Positions 50,228 through 59,167 of a stretch of DNA of 64,000 nt are shown one piece after another. The stretch is from Entophlyctis helioformis (taxonomy: Eukaryota > Chytridiomycota > Chytridiomycetes > Chytridiales > Chytriomycetaceae): contig JAHLKH010000056.1 in NCBI GenBank assembly GCA_025526915.1, forward strand, positions 62,001 through 126,000, written 5' to 3'. Both the position numbers and the translations under genes were made by a program. The notes under the pieces are model-generated. The model had not been told where the DNA came from. It saw only the letters and a list, made by a program, of their open reading frames with translations, and made no database searches. How positions within the stretch are numbered: the first letter of the stretch is position 1; each line of letters opens with the position of its first letter.

Positions 50228-50276
50228 TCTACATGAAGCCTTGTGTAAAGCCGCCAGCACTTTCCTTTAGATCGAA

Positions 50277-51790
50277 ATGGCGGACTTACGAAGCTCGCTG
50301 AGCTCGCTGCCGCTGGACTCGCTGCTGCCGAACCGCAGACAGAACAACGGCCGCACGTCTGGTGGCGGTCGCAACAAGAGCAGCAACAAGGGCAGCGGCG
50401 GCCGTGGCGGAAACGGTGGTGGCGGCTCCGGTGTTGACGCACCGTCTTGGCGCCAGGGCCACAACTCCAAGCCGTACTCCCGCCCGTCGCAAGGCGCAGC
50501 GTCGACATCACCAAAGACAGCGGTGTATGCTCCTGCAGCGGATTCCGCCGCAGACGGCATGTGGACGCACGACAAGTTCGAGGACGGCAAGGCGCCTGCA
50601 GCGGGCGAGCAGCCTGTGCCTGTCGAGACAACCGTGCGGCTGAGCAACCTGCACTGGGATGTGAGTTCTGCGTGCTGCTGGCCGGCCACTGGGCTCGTCG
50701 GCTGGTGTTGTGACTGACGCCTTGTTGAACGGCCTTGCTCGCAGGTCTCGACCGACGACCTCCACGAGCTGTTTGGGTGCGTCTGCTGCGTCTGCCTGCG
50801 TCTGCCTGTGTCCTTGTGCCTGCCTGCCTGCCTGCCACTCTGCCTGCTTGTCTGCGTCGCTGTCTGCGTCGCTGTCTCCTCATCCAACACGGCCAACCCT
50901 CCAAGACGCTGACTGACGCATGAATATCTGCTGCCGACACGACCAACACCACAACACGCCTCTACTAGCCACAAATTCGGTATCCTCAAGTCCGCCAACT
51001 TGAAGTACGATGCTGCCGGCCGCTCCGAGTGCATTGCAGATCTCGTCTTTGTCACACGCGAATCCGCCTTGAACGCCGTCGAGCTGTACAACGGCCGTGA
51101 GCTCGACGGCCTGCCCATGCTTCTCAAGCTCGTCGAGTCCGTCTCGAACCGTCTTGGTCCCGCAGGCAAGACGGCCGGTCGCTCCTCGAGAACCACTGAC
51201 CAAAGAGATGGCAGAGGTCAGACGCGGCTGGCTTCTGCTCCTGTCCTCCTGCTCCTGCGCAGGCAAGCAAGAAGCCCGTGGATGATATGGATGTTGATAT
51301 GGATGCTCCGGTTAGAAGCGGCGGCAGCAACAGCAACAACAGCCGTGACCGCAATCGCAGACCCAACAGCCATGGCGCAGCTGCATCTGCCAATGGAAAG
51401 GCAGCACAATCGGGCAACAGCAGCGGCAACAACAGCAACAAGAAACTTGATGACCGTTTGGGCAAGACGCTGGACGCCCGCCTTGGAAAGACGCTGGACG
51501 ACCGTCTGGGCAAGTCGCTCGAGGAGCGTCTCGGCAGAAAACTCGAAGACCGTCTTGGCCCGCTGTCCATCGGACCGCTCGGCTCTGACGGCGACTGGAG
51601 ATCAGCCCAGCGCGGCAGCCGCACCAGTGGCAACAACCGTGGCCGCCAGCAGCGTGACAGTGGCGTGACGCAGATGCTACTTGATGCCCAGATGGACGCG
51701 TACAAGAGCACGGCGTCTGGTCGCAAGAACCCGCGTCAGATTGTCAGCTATGCTGGCACCCAGGTTCCTATGGACGGCAACATGATCTGA
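50277..51790 (+). CDS. YRA1: ALY/REF (Yra1) mRNA-export adaptor
   Basis: Exons are 50277-50660, 50745-50776, 50969-51216 and 51263-51790. Exon 1 holds an N-terminal motif (MADLRSSLSSLPLDSLLP) and an Arg/Gly-rich linker. The RRM is split across exons 1-3 (TTVRLSNLHWD, VSTDDLHELFG, GILKSANLKYDAAGRSECIADLVF, ALNAVELYNGRELDGLPM). Exon 4 ends in the conserved LDAQMDAYK box. The frame must shift by one base near 51190 to reach REPLTKEMAE before exon 4. A run of five 8-residue repeats (LDDRLGKT type) lies in the C-terminal half. ALY couples TREX/UAP56 to Mex67 for mRNA export. Confidence 0.88.
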
Positions 51791-51965
51791 TTAATGGCGG
51801 CGATGGCTGGTGTGAATGAAGTGCCGGTGTCAGGGCAGAAGCATGTTCACAAAAGCTCACGGTCAATGCGTATCCAGCAAAAAGACGAGCGCCGCTCGCA
51901 CGAGGGCAGCATACGCATTGACCGACTGTCTGGATGGCACCAAGCAAAAATGAGGCAAAAGGTGG

Positions 51966-52036
51966 TGCAGAGGGGCGGAATCGAACCGCCGCCAACACGG
52001 CCACAACGTGACGTACTACCACTATACTACCCCTGC
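51966..52036 (-). tRNA. trnH-GUG: tRNA-His (GUG), copy 2
   Basis: The sequence is identical over 71 nt to the copy at 4495-4565, including the U27-U43 mismatch. It is the only one of the three with no LTR upstream: CCTTGTCAGTTTTTCGAC runs uninterrupted from the tRNA 5' flank into the LINE end. An oligo-T terminator lies just beyond the 3' end on the minus strand. Confidence 0.95.
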
Positions 52037-52053
52037 TTCCCTCCTTGTCAGTT

Positions 52054-52466
52054 TTTCGACTATGCCATACACTAATTTTGGTTAATGTTTACATTACATT
52101 GGGACCAACAGAGTGGCGAATCGTGACTTTGCAGACGACCTGCGGACGGATGGAGCAAGGGATGCTTCATTCCAAATGATCGAATAGCACGCCGCACAAG
52201 TCATGGCACGGGACTGTTGGCAACAATCCAACTGGGTCACTTCCCAACAGCTCGCTGCTTGTGTTGAGAGCTCAGACTGGATCACCACAAGTGATGCTTG
52301 CAGCGAGTCCACTAAACCCATCGGCCTCGAGTCTCTGCACCTGCTCCGCAGTTTACGCTTCGCACCATGTGCCGCCAAGCCTACCACGCCAACCACACTG
52401 TGCACCATGGCATGCCGTGTCGGTGGATGTTCCACATCCTCGTTCGTTGCAATGGCGCTTGTTGGA
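52054..52466 (-). mobile_element. LINE 3' end, right arm
   Basis: This is the counterpart of 3746-4166. It runs from the last LINE codons (reading IATNEDVEHPP on the minus strand near 52455) through the 3' UTR to the tRNA-His flank. The sequence is almost unchanged between the arms. Confidence 0.6.
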
Positions 52467-52471
52467 CACGA

Positions 52472-52554
52472 TCGCGTCGAGTGGATCTTGTCCTCACAGC
52501 CAAAAAGCGAGCAAGCGGCTGTGACGATGCAGGCGGAGCGACAGACGGCAGAGC
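52472..52554 (+). repeat. Shared 5' leader of gene A (matches gene B leader)
   Basis: About 82 bp from CGATCGCGTCGAGTGGATCTT to AGACGGCA align without gaps to 54672-54754 at the head of gene B (about 80% identical by eye). The block includes an ATG (52527 here, 54730 in gene B) in the context GCGGCTGTGACGATGCAG. It begins exactly where LINE sequence ends in both places. Confidence 0.75.
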
Positions 52555-52746
52555 ACAGTCGAGCAGCCAGCTGTGGTCGAGCAGGTCGTTGGAGCGAGTG
52601 GCAGCCAAGCCGTCGAGCCAGGGCAGCCAGCAGCAGCAGCAACGACCGCACAGCCAGGTGTGCCTCGCTATGTGGTGCCGCCAGCCACTGGCGACCTTGC
52701 GTACGGCAACAGCCACTGGGACGGCAAGCCTGCCGAGATCCACGCC

Positions 52747-53847
52747 ATGATCCTCAAGCACGCCGGCCCGCTCACGCTCTTCGTCAACGGACTGCTCGGC
52801 GACGCCGCCACACTCGACGAAGCGACCAAACGACAGCTGTGGATCGATGCGTTCAAGATGGACTGGCAGGGCGACCTGGCTCTGCTGCCTGACGTTGAGT
52901 TGTCGGTTGAGAACGGACTGCTGCTTGCACACTCTCGCTCCATGTACGACCGTCTCTGCAAATGCTTTCCTCGGCACACCGAGATCGAGTATGCGAGACA
53001 CGATGCACACAACAACAACTACGACAAATCGTTCTATGGCGTTTACTTTGACAGCCGCCGGCTGCTTCTCATTCCCATGCGGCACGGCTGGTTCGATCTG
53101 GTCGACTTTACGCATCCGATCGTACTTGCTCGCATGGCCATCCGCTTTGACTGCCTCGACCTGCTCAAGCACCTCGACGACGAGTACAAGACGCTCCAGC
53201 ACTGGATGGCGAAACACGATCCGGCAAGCGAGTACTGGCAACAGGCTGTTGAGCAAGCAGCACGATACGGACACCTCGACGTTGTGCAGTACTTGTTTGA
53301 TAAGGGCGTGGCGTGCTCGACTGAAGCCATGGACGAGGCGGCTGCCAACGGCCATCTGCATGTCATCAAGTGGATCCACGAGAACAGGACGGAAGGATGC
53401 ACGACCAATGCGATGGATTGGGCGGCTGGCAACGGCCACCTGCACGTTGTCAAGTGGCTCCACGCCAACAGGACGGAAGGGTGCTCGACGTTCGCTATGG
53501 ATTACGCGGCTGAAAACGACCACTTGCACGTTGTCAAGTGGCTGCATGCCAACAGGACGGAAGGATGTACGCCTGATGCCATGAGCTGCACGGCTCGCAC
53601 TGGTCACCTTCATGTCATCAAGTGGCTCCACGAGAACAGGACAGAAGTGTCCACAAAGGGGGCGATGAGCTCTGCAGCCCTGAATGGGCGTCTCCATGTT
53701 GTGCAGTGGCTGCACGAGATCTGCGGCGAAGAGTGCACGTTCGATGTGCTGAAAGGCGCCATTTTCATGGGACACGATGACGTCGTCCAGTACATGCGCT
53801 CCAAAGGCTGTCACGAACCAAGCAAAGCCGGCAAGAAGGCAGGCTGA
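52747..53847 (+). CDS. Ankyrin-repeat protein, gene A copy 2
   Basis: The ORF has 366 codons from the first in-frame ATG, the same length as copy 1. The N-terminal region has MILKHAGPLTLFVNGLL and LWIDAFKMDWQGDLALLPD. About seven ankyrin-like repeats follow (GHLDVVQYLFDKGVACS, then GHLHVVKWLHAN units). An open frame without ATG extends upstream to about 52525 and encodes VVGASGSQAVEPGQPA, which also matches gene B (AVGESGSQDVKPDQPA). The conserved leader ATG at 52527 is out of phase by one base because gene A lacks 92 bp present in gene B. Translation could start at 52747, or a leader frameshift has broken the original start. Confidence 0.75.
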   Translation: MILKHAGPLTLFVNGLLGDAATLDEATKRQLWIDAFKMDWQGDLALLPDVELSVENGLLLAHSRSMYDRLCKCFPRHTEIEYARHDAHNNNYDKSFYGVYFDSRRLLLIPMRHGWFDLVDFTHPIVLARMAIRFDCLDLLKHLDDEYKTLQHWMAKHDPASEYWQQAVEQAARYGHLDVVQYLFDKGVACSTEAMDEAAANGHLHVIKWIHENRTEGCTTNAMDWAAGNGHLHVVKWLHANRTEGCSTFAMDYAAENDHLHVVKWLHANRTEGCTPDAMSCTARTGHLHVIKWLHENRTEVSTKGAMSSAALNGRLHVVQWLHEICGEECTFDVLKGAIFMGHDDVVQYMRSKGCHEPSKAGKKAG

Positions 53848-53849
53848 AG

Positions 53850-54053
53850 ATGCTGCAGTACGCGTTAGATTATGGATACGCAGTTGAACTCGAAGCGCTT
53901 TACCATGCCGTTATTGTCGCTATTCTCTTTGGTAGCCTCACACTGGACCGTGGACGAGCGCTGCTTGCAGAAACACACCGAGCATATGCCACCTTGGTCA
54001 CCATCGAGAGACTCAAGTCGAGCATCAAGAAACTGCAAACAACAAGCAAGTGA
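53850..54053 (+). other. Out-of-frame 67-codon extension after gene A copy 2
   Basis: This is the counterpart of 2170-2376. It reads MLQYALDYGYAVELEALYH and ends at the LINE junction. It overlaps nothing and follows the gene A stop by two bases, in another frame. Confidence 0.4.
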
Positions 54054-54671
54054 CGACTGGATTGCCAAGACTCGCTGTTGGAATGAAGATGTGTTTGCTC
54101 GTGTGTTGTGAGGTTGTTACCTTTGACGAGTGCGTTGAGCCGCATGTACACTGTTTTGCACAGCACTTTCAATCCAACATTGATCAGCGAGACACCGCGG
54201 TGGTTGAACGGATCGCTCAGATCGCCCTTCTTTGGCAGCGAGACGATGGACGCCGACTGCCATGCCTTTGGAATGACTGCCGCCTCAAAGATGGTGTTGC
54301 ACACACGCAACAGCCACTGTGCTGCTCCCGAGATGCCGGCTGCCCCCGATTGCTGGCGCTGGAGCTCCGGCGGGATCTTTGCATCGAACGCCTTGTAGAA
54401 CGACGCAGGGATGCCGTCGTCGGATGCCTTGCGTCCACTCATCTCGGAGATGGCTGTTGCCAGGTCGTTCCAACAGGACAGCAAGTCGGTGGTTCAGGTG
54501 GTGGCTGCGGCTCTCCACACTTGTTGATCCAACCGTCGAGCTCGAGGCCGCCTGATGCGTCTGCTTCCAGCACGGCAAAGCTCATTGGCCTCTCGCTTGG
54601 CTGCCTTGACTGCCTCTGCGTCTGCCTCGACCGCCTTGTCAGTGGCGTCTTTCGAATGCAGCAGATGGCCG
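54054..54671 (-). mobile_element. LINE reverse-transcriptase fragment, right arm
   Basis: This is the counterpart of 1552-2168 on the minus strand. RT blocks (IPKAWQSASIVSLPKKGDL, NHRGVSLINVGLKV) and the REANELCRAGSRR linker are readable. It is bounded by gene A on one side and gene B on the other. It lacks the catalytic core and differs from the left copy at about one residue in six across the RT blocks. Confidence 0.75.
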
Positions 54672-54729
54672 CGATCGCGTCGAGTGGATCTTGCCGCGAA
54701 AACCACAAAGCGAGCAGGCGGCTGTGACG

Positions 54730-55802
54730 ATGCAGTTGAGGCGGCGGACGGCAGACAAAGAAGCAGAAGCAGCAGACAGCGACAGGCATGTGCGCCGTGT
54801 GAAGAGCCGTCCGAAGGGCACGGCCGAGCGGCCGGACGCTCTGGACAGCACCGACAATGTGCGTGCTGAAGCCGACACGGCCGTTGGAGAGAGCGGCAGC
54901 CAAGACGTCAAGCCAGACCAGCCAGCCAAGCGACCCAAGACAGCAGCAGCCAAGCGAGGCAAGACAGCAACGCCGACGACGACTGCAGAGCCGCCAGCAG
55001 CACCAGCAGCACCAGCAGCACCATCAACAAGTCCAGAACCATCACCAAAAGCAGAGGCAGCACCATCACCAGAAGCAGAGGCAGCACCATCCAAGCGACG
55101 GAAGACGGCGGCGGCGGCAGCAGAGCCATCAACAGAAGCAAGTCCAAAGCCGTCAACAGCAACAGCACCTGCATCTGCGTCTGCGTCTGCATCTGCATCT
55201 GCATCTGCAATAGCAATAGCAGCAGCAGCATCTGCAACCACTTCGACTGCAAAGCGCGGCATTCCACGTCCGTCAGCAGCGGTTGTTGCAGCAGCTCCTC
55301 CGCGCATCCAAGTCGCACCGCATGTGGGGTACTCTTCCACCAAGCCAGTCAACGGAAACCAGCAGCGCACGACGTTGGCATCCCCGTCGATCCATACCCA
55401 AGCCATCAGACCGCTGCGTCCTCTCTTGCCTCGGCCTCCGTCTGCAACGCGTACAATAGTCGTCCCCCCTCTTGAGAGTGCGATTCTTCCAGCTCAGAAG
55501 ACACCACAGATCCCAGCCAAGACAGCTCCTGTCGCCCCAAAGGCAGTGAGTGCAAAAAGCACCTCTCAGGGCAAGACGCAGGCAGACGCTCCAGCGCCAG
55601 GGACTCAAAAACCCAAACGGCAAGCCAAGTCGTGCAAGTATTGCTCTGACAAGGACTGCAAAGGTATGCCTGCGTGTCGATGGAGTCTGCACGGCCATCT
55701 GTAGGACCACACATACACTGACAGTGTGCAATAGGTGGTCGGAAAAGGAACATGTGCCTGGTGTGGGCAGCAAGCCAAACATTTGAGCGCACCACAGGAT
55801 GA
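54730..55802 (+). CDS. Gene B: Ala/Pro/Ser-rich basic protein with C-terminal Cys cluster
   Basis: Two exons (54730-54754 onward to 55663, then 55735-55802) join in phase to 333 aa. The ATG sits in the leader shared with gene A. Residues 1-75 are charged (MQLRRRTADKEAEAADSDR). The middle is Ala/Pro/Lys-rich with repeated AEAAPSP, SKRRKTAA and an (AS)n run. The C-terminus reads KRQAKSCKYCSDKDCKG, then across the intron GRKRNMC, giving a C-x2-C-x4-C-x7-C cluster that could bind zinc. Basic patches such as AKRPKTAAAKRGK suggest nuclear localisation. I do not recognise the family. Pyrimidine-rich sequence and an AG at 55920-55960 could mark another exon. Confidence 0.55.
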
Positions 55803-55922
55803 AGCGTGCCACTTCTGATCGTGCCGGATAGGATAGCTTTGTTGCACGCCTTCGTGCACACTATCTCGGCATCAACACAATACATGGCTCTAATGGGAGT
55901 ATCCAAACAGCTTCTACTCTAC

Positions 55923-55925
<3 letters not shown>

Positions 55926-55953
<28 letters not shown>
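55926..55953. repeat. (CT)n microsatellite
   Basis: About fourteen CT units precede TTCCAGGTTG, so the run could also serve as the polypyrimidine tract of a 3' splice site. The left arm has a shorter GA run at the matching place (371-385). Confidence 0.85.
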
Positions 55954-55957
<4 letters not shown>

Positions 55958-56169
55958 GGTTGATATCCATGTGCAGTCGCAGCAGTGACGGCAGCAGGCG
56001 ATCCACAGAACAAAACAAGAATGGTGGCAAGGTGCAGACCGCAGATCTGGCACTTGTTCAACATGCTCATCAACGGCACACTCGATGAGCGGGATTGGGA
56101 TCTGGGGGATGCCATCAAGCATGCTGAAGGCAAACGAATTGAGCTAGATCTGATCAATGGCTGGTGTTT

Positions 56170-56410
56170 TTGTGGCTCCTAGGTGGTGTCACGGCAAAGG
56201 CATGCTCACGAGAGCTCACGACCAATGCGTATCCAGCAAAAAGACGTGCGCTGCCTGCACGAGGGCAGCATACGCATCGACCGACTGGATGGATGGCATC
56301 GAGCAAAAATGAGGCAAAAGGTGGTGCAGAGGGGCGGAATCGAACCGCCGCCAACACGGCCACAACGTGACGTACTACCACTATACTACCCCTGCTTCCC
56401 TCCTTGTCAG
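56170..56410 (-). repeat. Third tRNA-His unit (tRNA and 3' flank)
   Basis: The tRNA-His gene and about 150 bp of its 3' flank are repeated here, in the same orientation as the right-arm unit. The flank shares the AGCTCACG/GCATACGC-type sequence with both arms and the NNCACAAAACACCA segment with the left arm only. The rest of the arm is absent. Confidence 0.75.
56325..56395 (-). tRNA. trnH-GUG: tRNA-His (GUG), copy 3
   Basis: The sequence is identical to copies 1 and 2 over its 71 nt. The upstream flank (TTCCCTCCTTGTCAG on the + strand) is kept for 15 bp and then interrupted by a second type of LTR. Confidence 0.95.
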
Positions 56411-56695
56411 TGTTGGACGCAAGATCGACCGCAGGGGAGAGGCAGACCGGGCAAGGGGCGTAGGCGACTAGCTGGTGGGATCAGATCTGGAGTTCATTCA
56501 GCAGAAGAGAGAGCAGGGCTATTTATAGCTGGAGAGGGAGTGGCACTGCGGTTCAAGGTTCTGTGGTGTTCCTCAGCTCGCGGGCTGGCCAGAGTTCGAT
56601 GGAATTCTAGAAGGTGGCTGTGCCGGGTGTGACTCACAAGCCAAGCAGCCTGTGCACCAAGACGCGTGTGGCGGTGCGGACGTGAGGGTCTAACA
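56411..56695. mobile_element. Solo LTR (family 2), inserted upstream of tRNA-His
   Basis: The 285-bp insert begins TGTTGGAC and ends GTCTAACA, giving TG...CA termini and an imperfect inverted repeat. It is flanked by TCAG on both sides (56407-56410 and 56696-56699), while the right arm has a single TCAG at the empty site. A TATTTATAG box at 56520 suggests the promoter reads on the + strand. It has no visible similarity with the family 1 LTR apart from the termini. It lies 15 bp from the tRNA 5' end. Confidence 0.85.
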
Positions 56696-56699
56696 TCAG

Positions 56700-56812
56700 T
56701 TTTTAGACTATGTGATATAGTAATCTTGGTTAGTGTTCACATCACATTGGGACCAACAGAGTGGCGAATCGTGACTTTGCAGACGACCTGCGGACGGATG
56801 GAGCAAGGGATG
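56700..56812 (-). mobile_element. LINE 3' UTR stub
   Basis: These 113 bp match the terminal part of the LINE 3' region in both arms (TTTTTAGACTATG...CACATTGGGACCAACAGAGTGGCGAATCGTGAC). The match stops at GCAAGGGATG, after which the sequence is unrelated. Confidence 0.65.
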
Positions 56813-57103
56813 CGCGCGTTCATTCGTGACTGGCTGTTGTGCAAACGGTGTTTGATTGTAATGCAAAGCAAGCAATGGCGTGAGTGCACTCAGTGCAGGT
56901 TGACTTCAACTGTCCACAGCACGGGCTGGTCGTTGGCGACCGTGACGCGCAGGTACTCGGCGCTGCCAGATACAGACTCGACCGCCGTGGCAGTATTGTC
57001 GCCAAAACCTCAGAGACCATGTGCACTATACCACCAAAAACGAACCGGCAGTTGGTAATGCAGCACTTGGATGCTCTAAGGTTTATTCAACGTTCAGGTG
57101 TTT
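56813..57103. other. Intergenic, no gene seen
   Basis: About 290 bp separate the LINE stub from the hydrolase gene. Short frames exist but none is protein-like; the region should hold the hydrolase polyadenylation site. Confidence 0.35.
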
Positions 57104-58319
57104 TCAAGGCTGGACGGCGCTAAGGTGGCGCTCCCATCCCTTGCGCACCGTCTCCAGGAGGAGATCGTTGTGCCACTTGGGGTCTTGCAGGAGCAGAGCG
57201 TGGCCACCGCCCTGGTAGATCTCGAGGCGTGCGTTGAGGCGCTTGGCGAGGTACGCGCAGCTTGACGGCTGGATGAGAATCTGTCAGTGTGTGCATGGTT
57301 AGTCAAGTGTGTTTGAAGGACGCGATCAGGAGGCAGAGGCGATCGAGTCAATGGAGCATACCTTGTCTTCGTCGCCCGTAATGACAAGGACCGGGTAGCC
57401 CTGCTTGCGGATGCCGTCGAGGCGGCTGTCGCAGTAGTGGAACGTGGCAGCGCGCTGCTGGCCCTTGAGACCGGCAGGCGTCTGCAGACCAACGGCAGTC
57501 GTGCGCTCCGCCAGGTAGTCCGTGATGTACTCGTGGTTGGTAACGCTCGGGTTCTCTTCGGACGGCTGGTCAAGCCACTTCTTGGGGAACATCAGATTGG
57601 CCTTGAAGCTGGCACCGCCGCGAATGTCACCGGGAGTAACACCTGTACCAAAGAGGTTCGCCTTGAGCATGGGGAGCTTGAAAGAACGGAGCGGCACGTT
57701 AGATTGCGACATGCCTTGCAGCATGCGATGGCTTCTTGCGCAGGTGCACTTACGGGAAGACCGGTAAACTTGGAGTAGGTGCTCTCGAGAGTGAGCGACA
57801 GAACACGGTCGCCGAGGAGAAGCGCAAGCTCCTGCGAGATCATGCCGCCCATGGACACACCGACGACGTTGACGTGGTGCCAGCCGAGGTGGTCGAGCAG
57901 ACGCATCGCCTCCTTGGCCATCAGCTTGGTCCTGCAAGCGATCGTAACCAACGCCGCCCGCAGTATCATGTCAGCGCTTGCCAACAGATTGTGCCGGTCG
58001 GCGCAACTCTCGACTTACGTCCACTTTTCGCCGGTCGTCGGCACCGACGACAGGCCAGCGCCTCTGTTGTCAAAGATGCAGACCGAGTACTCGGGCAGAG
58101 CCGCAAAGTAGGCGACCTGCTTGTCCCAGTTGTGGGCAACCGCACTCAAGCCTTTGACAGTGGTGCACATACAGGCCTCAGTTAGCGAAGCGACGGTGCA
58201 GTGGAGTCCAGAACCCACATACCGTTGACAAACAGAATGTGCTGCGGCCCGTTGCCGTGCACCTCGTAGTAGAGCTCGACGGGCTCCTGGCCGATATCAG
58301 CGACGTTGACCTTGGGCAT
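57104..58319 (-). CDS. Alpha/beta hydrolase-fold protein 1
   Basis: Five exons (58223-58319, 58019-58151, 57754-57931, 57362-57676, 57104-57280) join in frame to 299 aa. Family features are the HG region (LFVNGLSAVAHNWDKQ), FDNRGAGLS, the nucleophile elbow VVGVSMGGM with Ser as nucleophile, the acid region VLVITGDEDK and the catalytic His in GGGHALLLQDP. The order and spacing match esterase/lipase-like AB hydrolases. No signal peptide is visible, so it is probably cytosolic. The substrate is unknown. It is a paralogue of the gene at 60715-62298: exon 1 has the same length and phase. Confidence 0.92.
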
Positions 58320-59167
58320 GCTCCGTCTGAGAGGGTCTGAGCGAGTCTGAGAGGGTCTGGGCCAGAGCTGTTTGCGGGGAAGCGTCGCCGTTTATCTGCA
58401 TCGGCTGTTGTGGCCGTCGGCGGAATCGGAGCCAGACCGACCGACTGACCGACCGACTGGCTGGCGTGCACGGCTGCATTCACATGCCATGCAGACCTGG
58501 TGTGTGACCGACGCCGCTGATGCAACTTTGGTTGGTGCACGCACCAGTGGTCCCTGTCCTGCTGATTGCCCTCTTGCATGCCCTCTTGCATGCTTGCCAC
58601 ATGCGATCATGCCCTCCTTGGCCGTTCAGGCTTCGGCCGAACCTCGTGTGCATCTGCATGAACGGCCGGCCACAAACGGCGTGGCTGCACAAGTGTATGT
58701 CGGCGCCGACACGGCAATGACGACAGTGCACAAACCTGGTTGGCACACATGGCACACATGGCGCACACCGCACTGGCACCTGACACATCCACGCAGGCGG
58801 TGCTGCTCGCTGGACTGCGCTGTCCAGCCCACGCCACAGCCCCCTGTGCCAACAAGCACGCGTTCACACCAGACGCGCCACGCCACTCCGCGTGTCCCGA
58901 AACAGCAGCCAGCACAGCGCGCCACACTTCTCCGTCACTCAGACAACTCGCCCACCCTGTGTGCGGCTGGCCTGCCCGTCCGCCACAAAAGGGAGCGGCT
59001 CCCTCCGGTTGTGTCAACTGGAAAGCCAGCCAGCCAGCCTGCGAGCAAGCCTATTAATAGACGACAACAAACCATTTTCCCCTCGCACCATCCTCAACAC
59101 CGGGCTGCTTCCGCACCGCTTCTTCTCCGGACACACACGCAGCCAGACATCCTCCACCAGCACCGCC
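58320..59167. promoter_or_regulatory. Divergent promoter region, hydrolase 1 / 7-TM gene
   Basis: The 848 bp separate divergent start codons. Features are GACCGACCGACTG repeats near 58437, ACACATGGC repeats near 58745, and a TATTAATAG sequence at 59052 about 115 bp before the 7-TM start, which could act as a TATA-like element. No coding segment is seen. Confidence 0.4.

Larger units (their letters stand above)
51835..56033 (-). repeat. Right arm of the inverted repeat
   Basis: The arm is the reverse-complement counterpart of 283-4703. It carries tRNA-His (-), a LINE 3' end (-), gene A (+), a LINE RT piece (-) and gene B (+). It keeps the empty site of the solo LTR found in the left arm, and its gene B has an open frame. 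Confidence 0.85.

Noticed and set aside
52203..52892. 229-codon open frame crossing the LINE end and the gene A leader
   Set aside because: It passes through LINE 3' UTR and the out-of-frame side of gene A; composition is arbitrary and the ankyrin frame is clearly the coding one. It was noted only because it contains the leader ATG.
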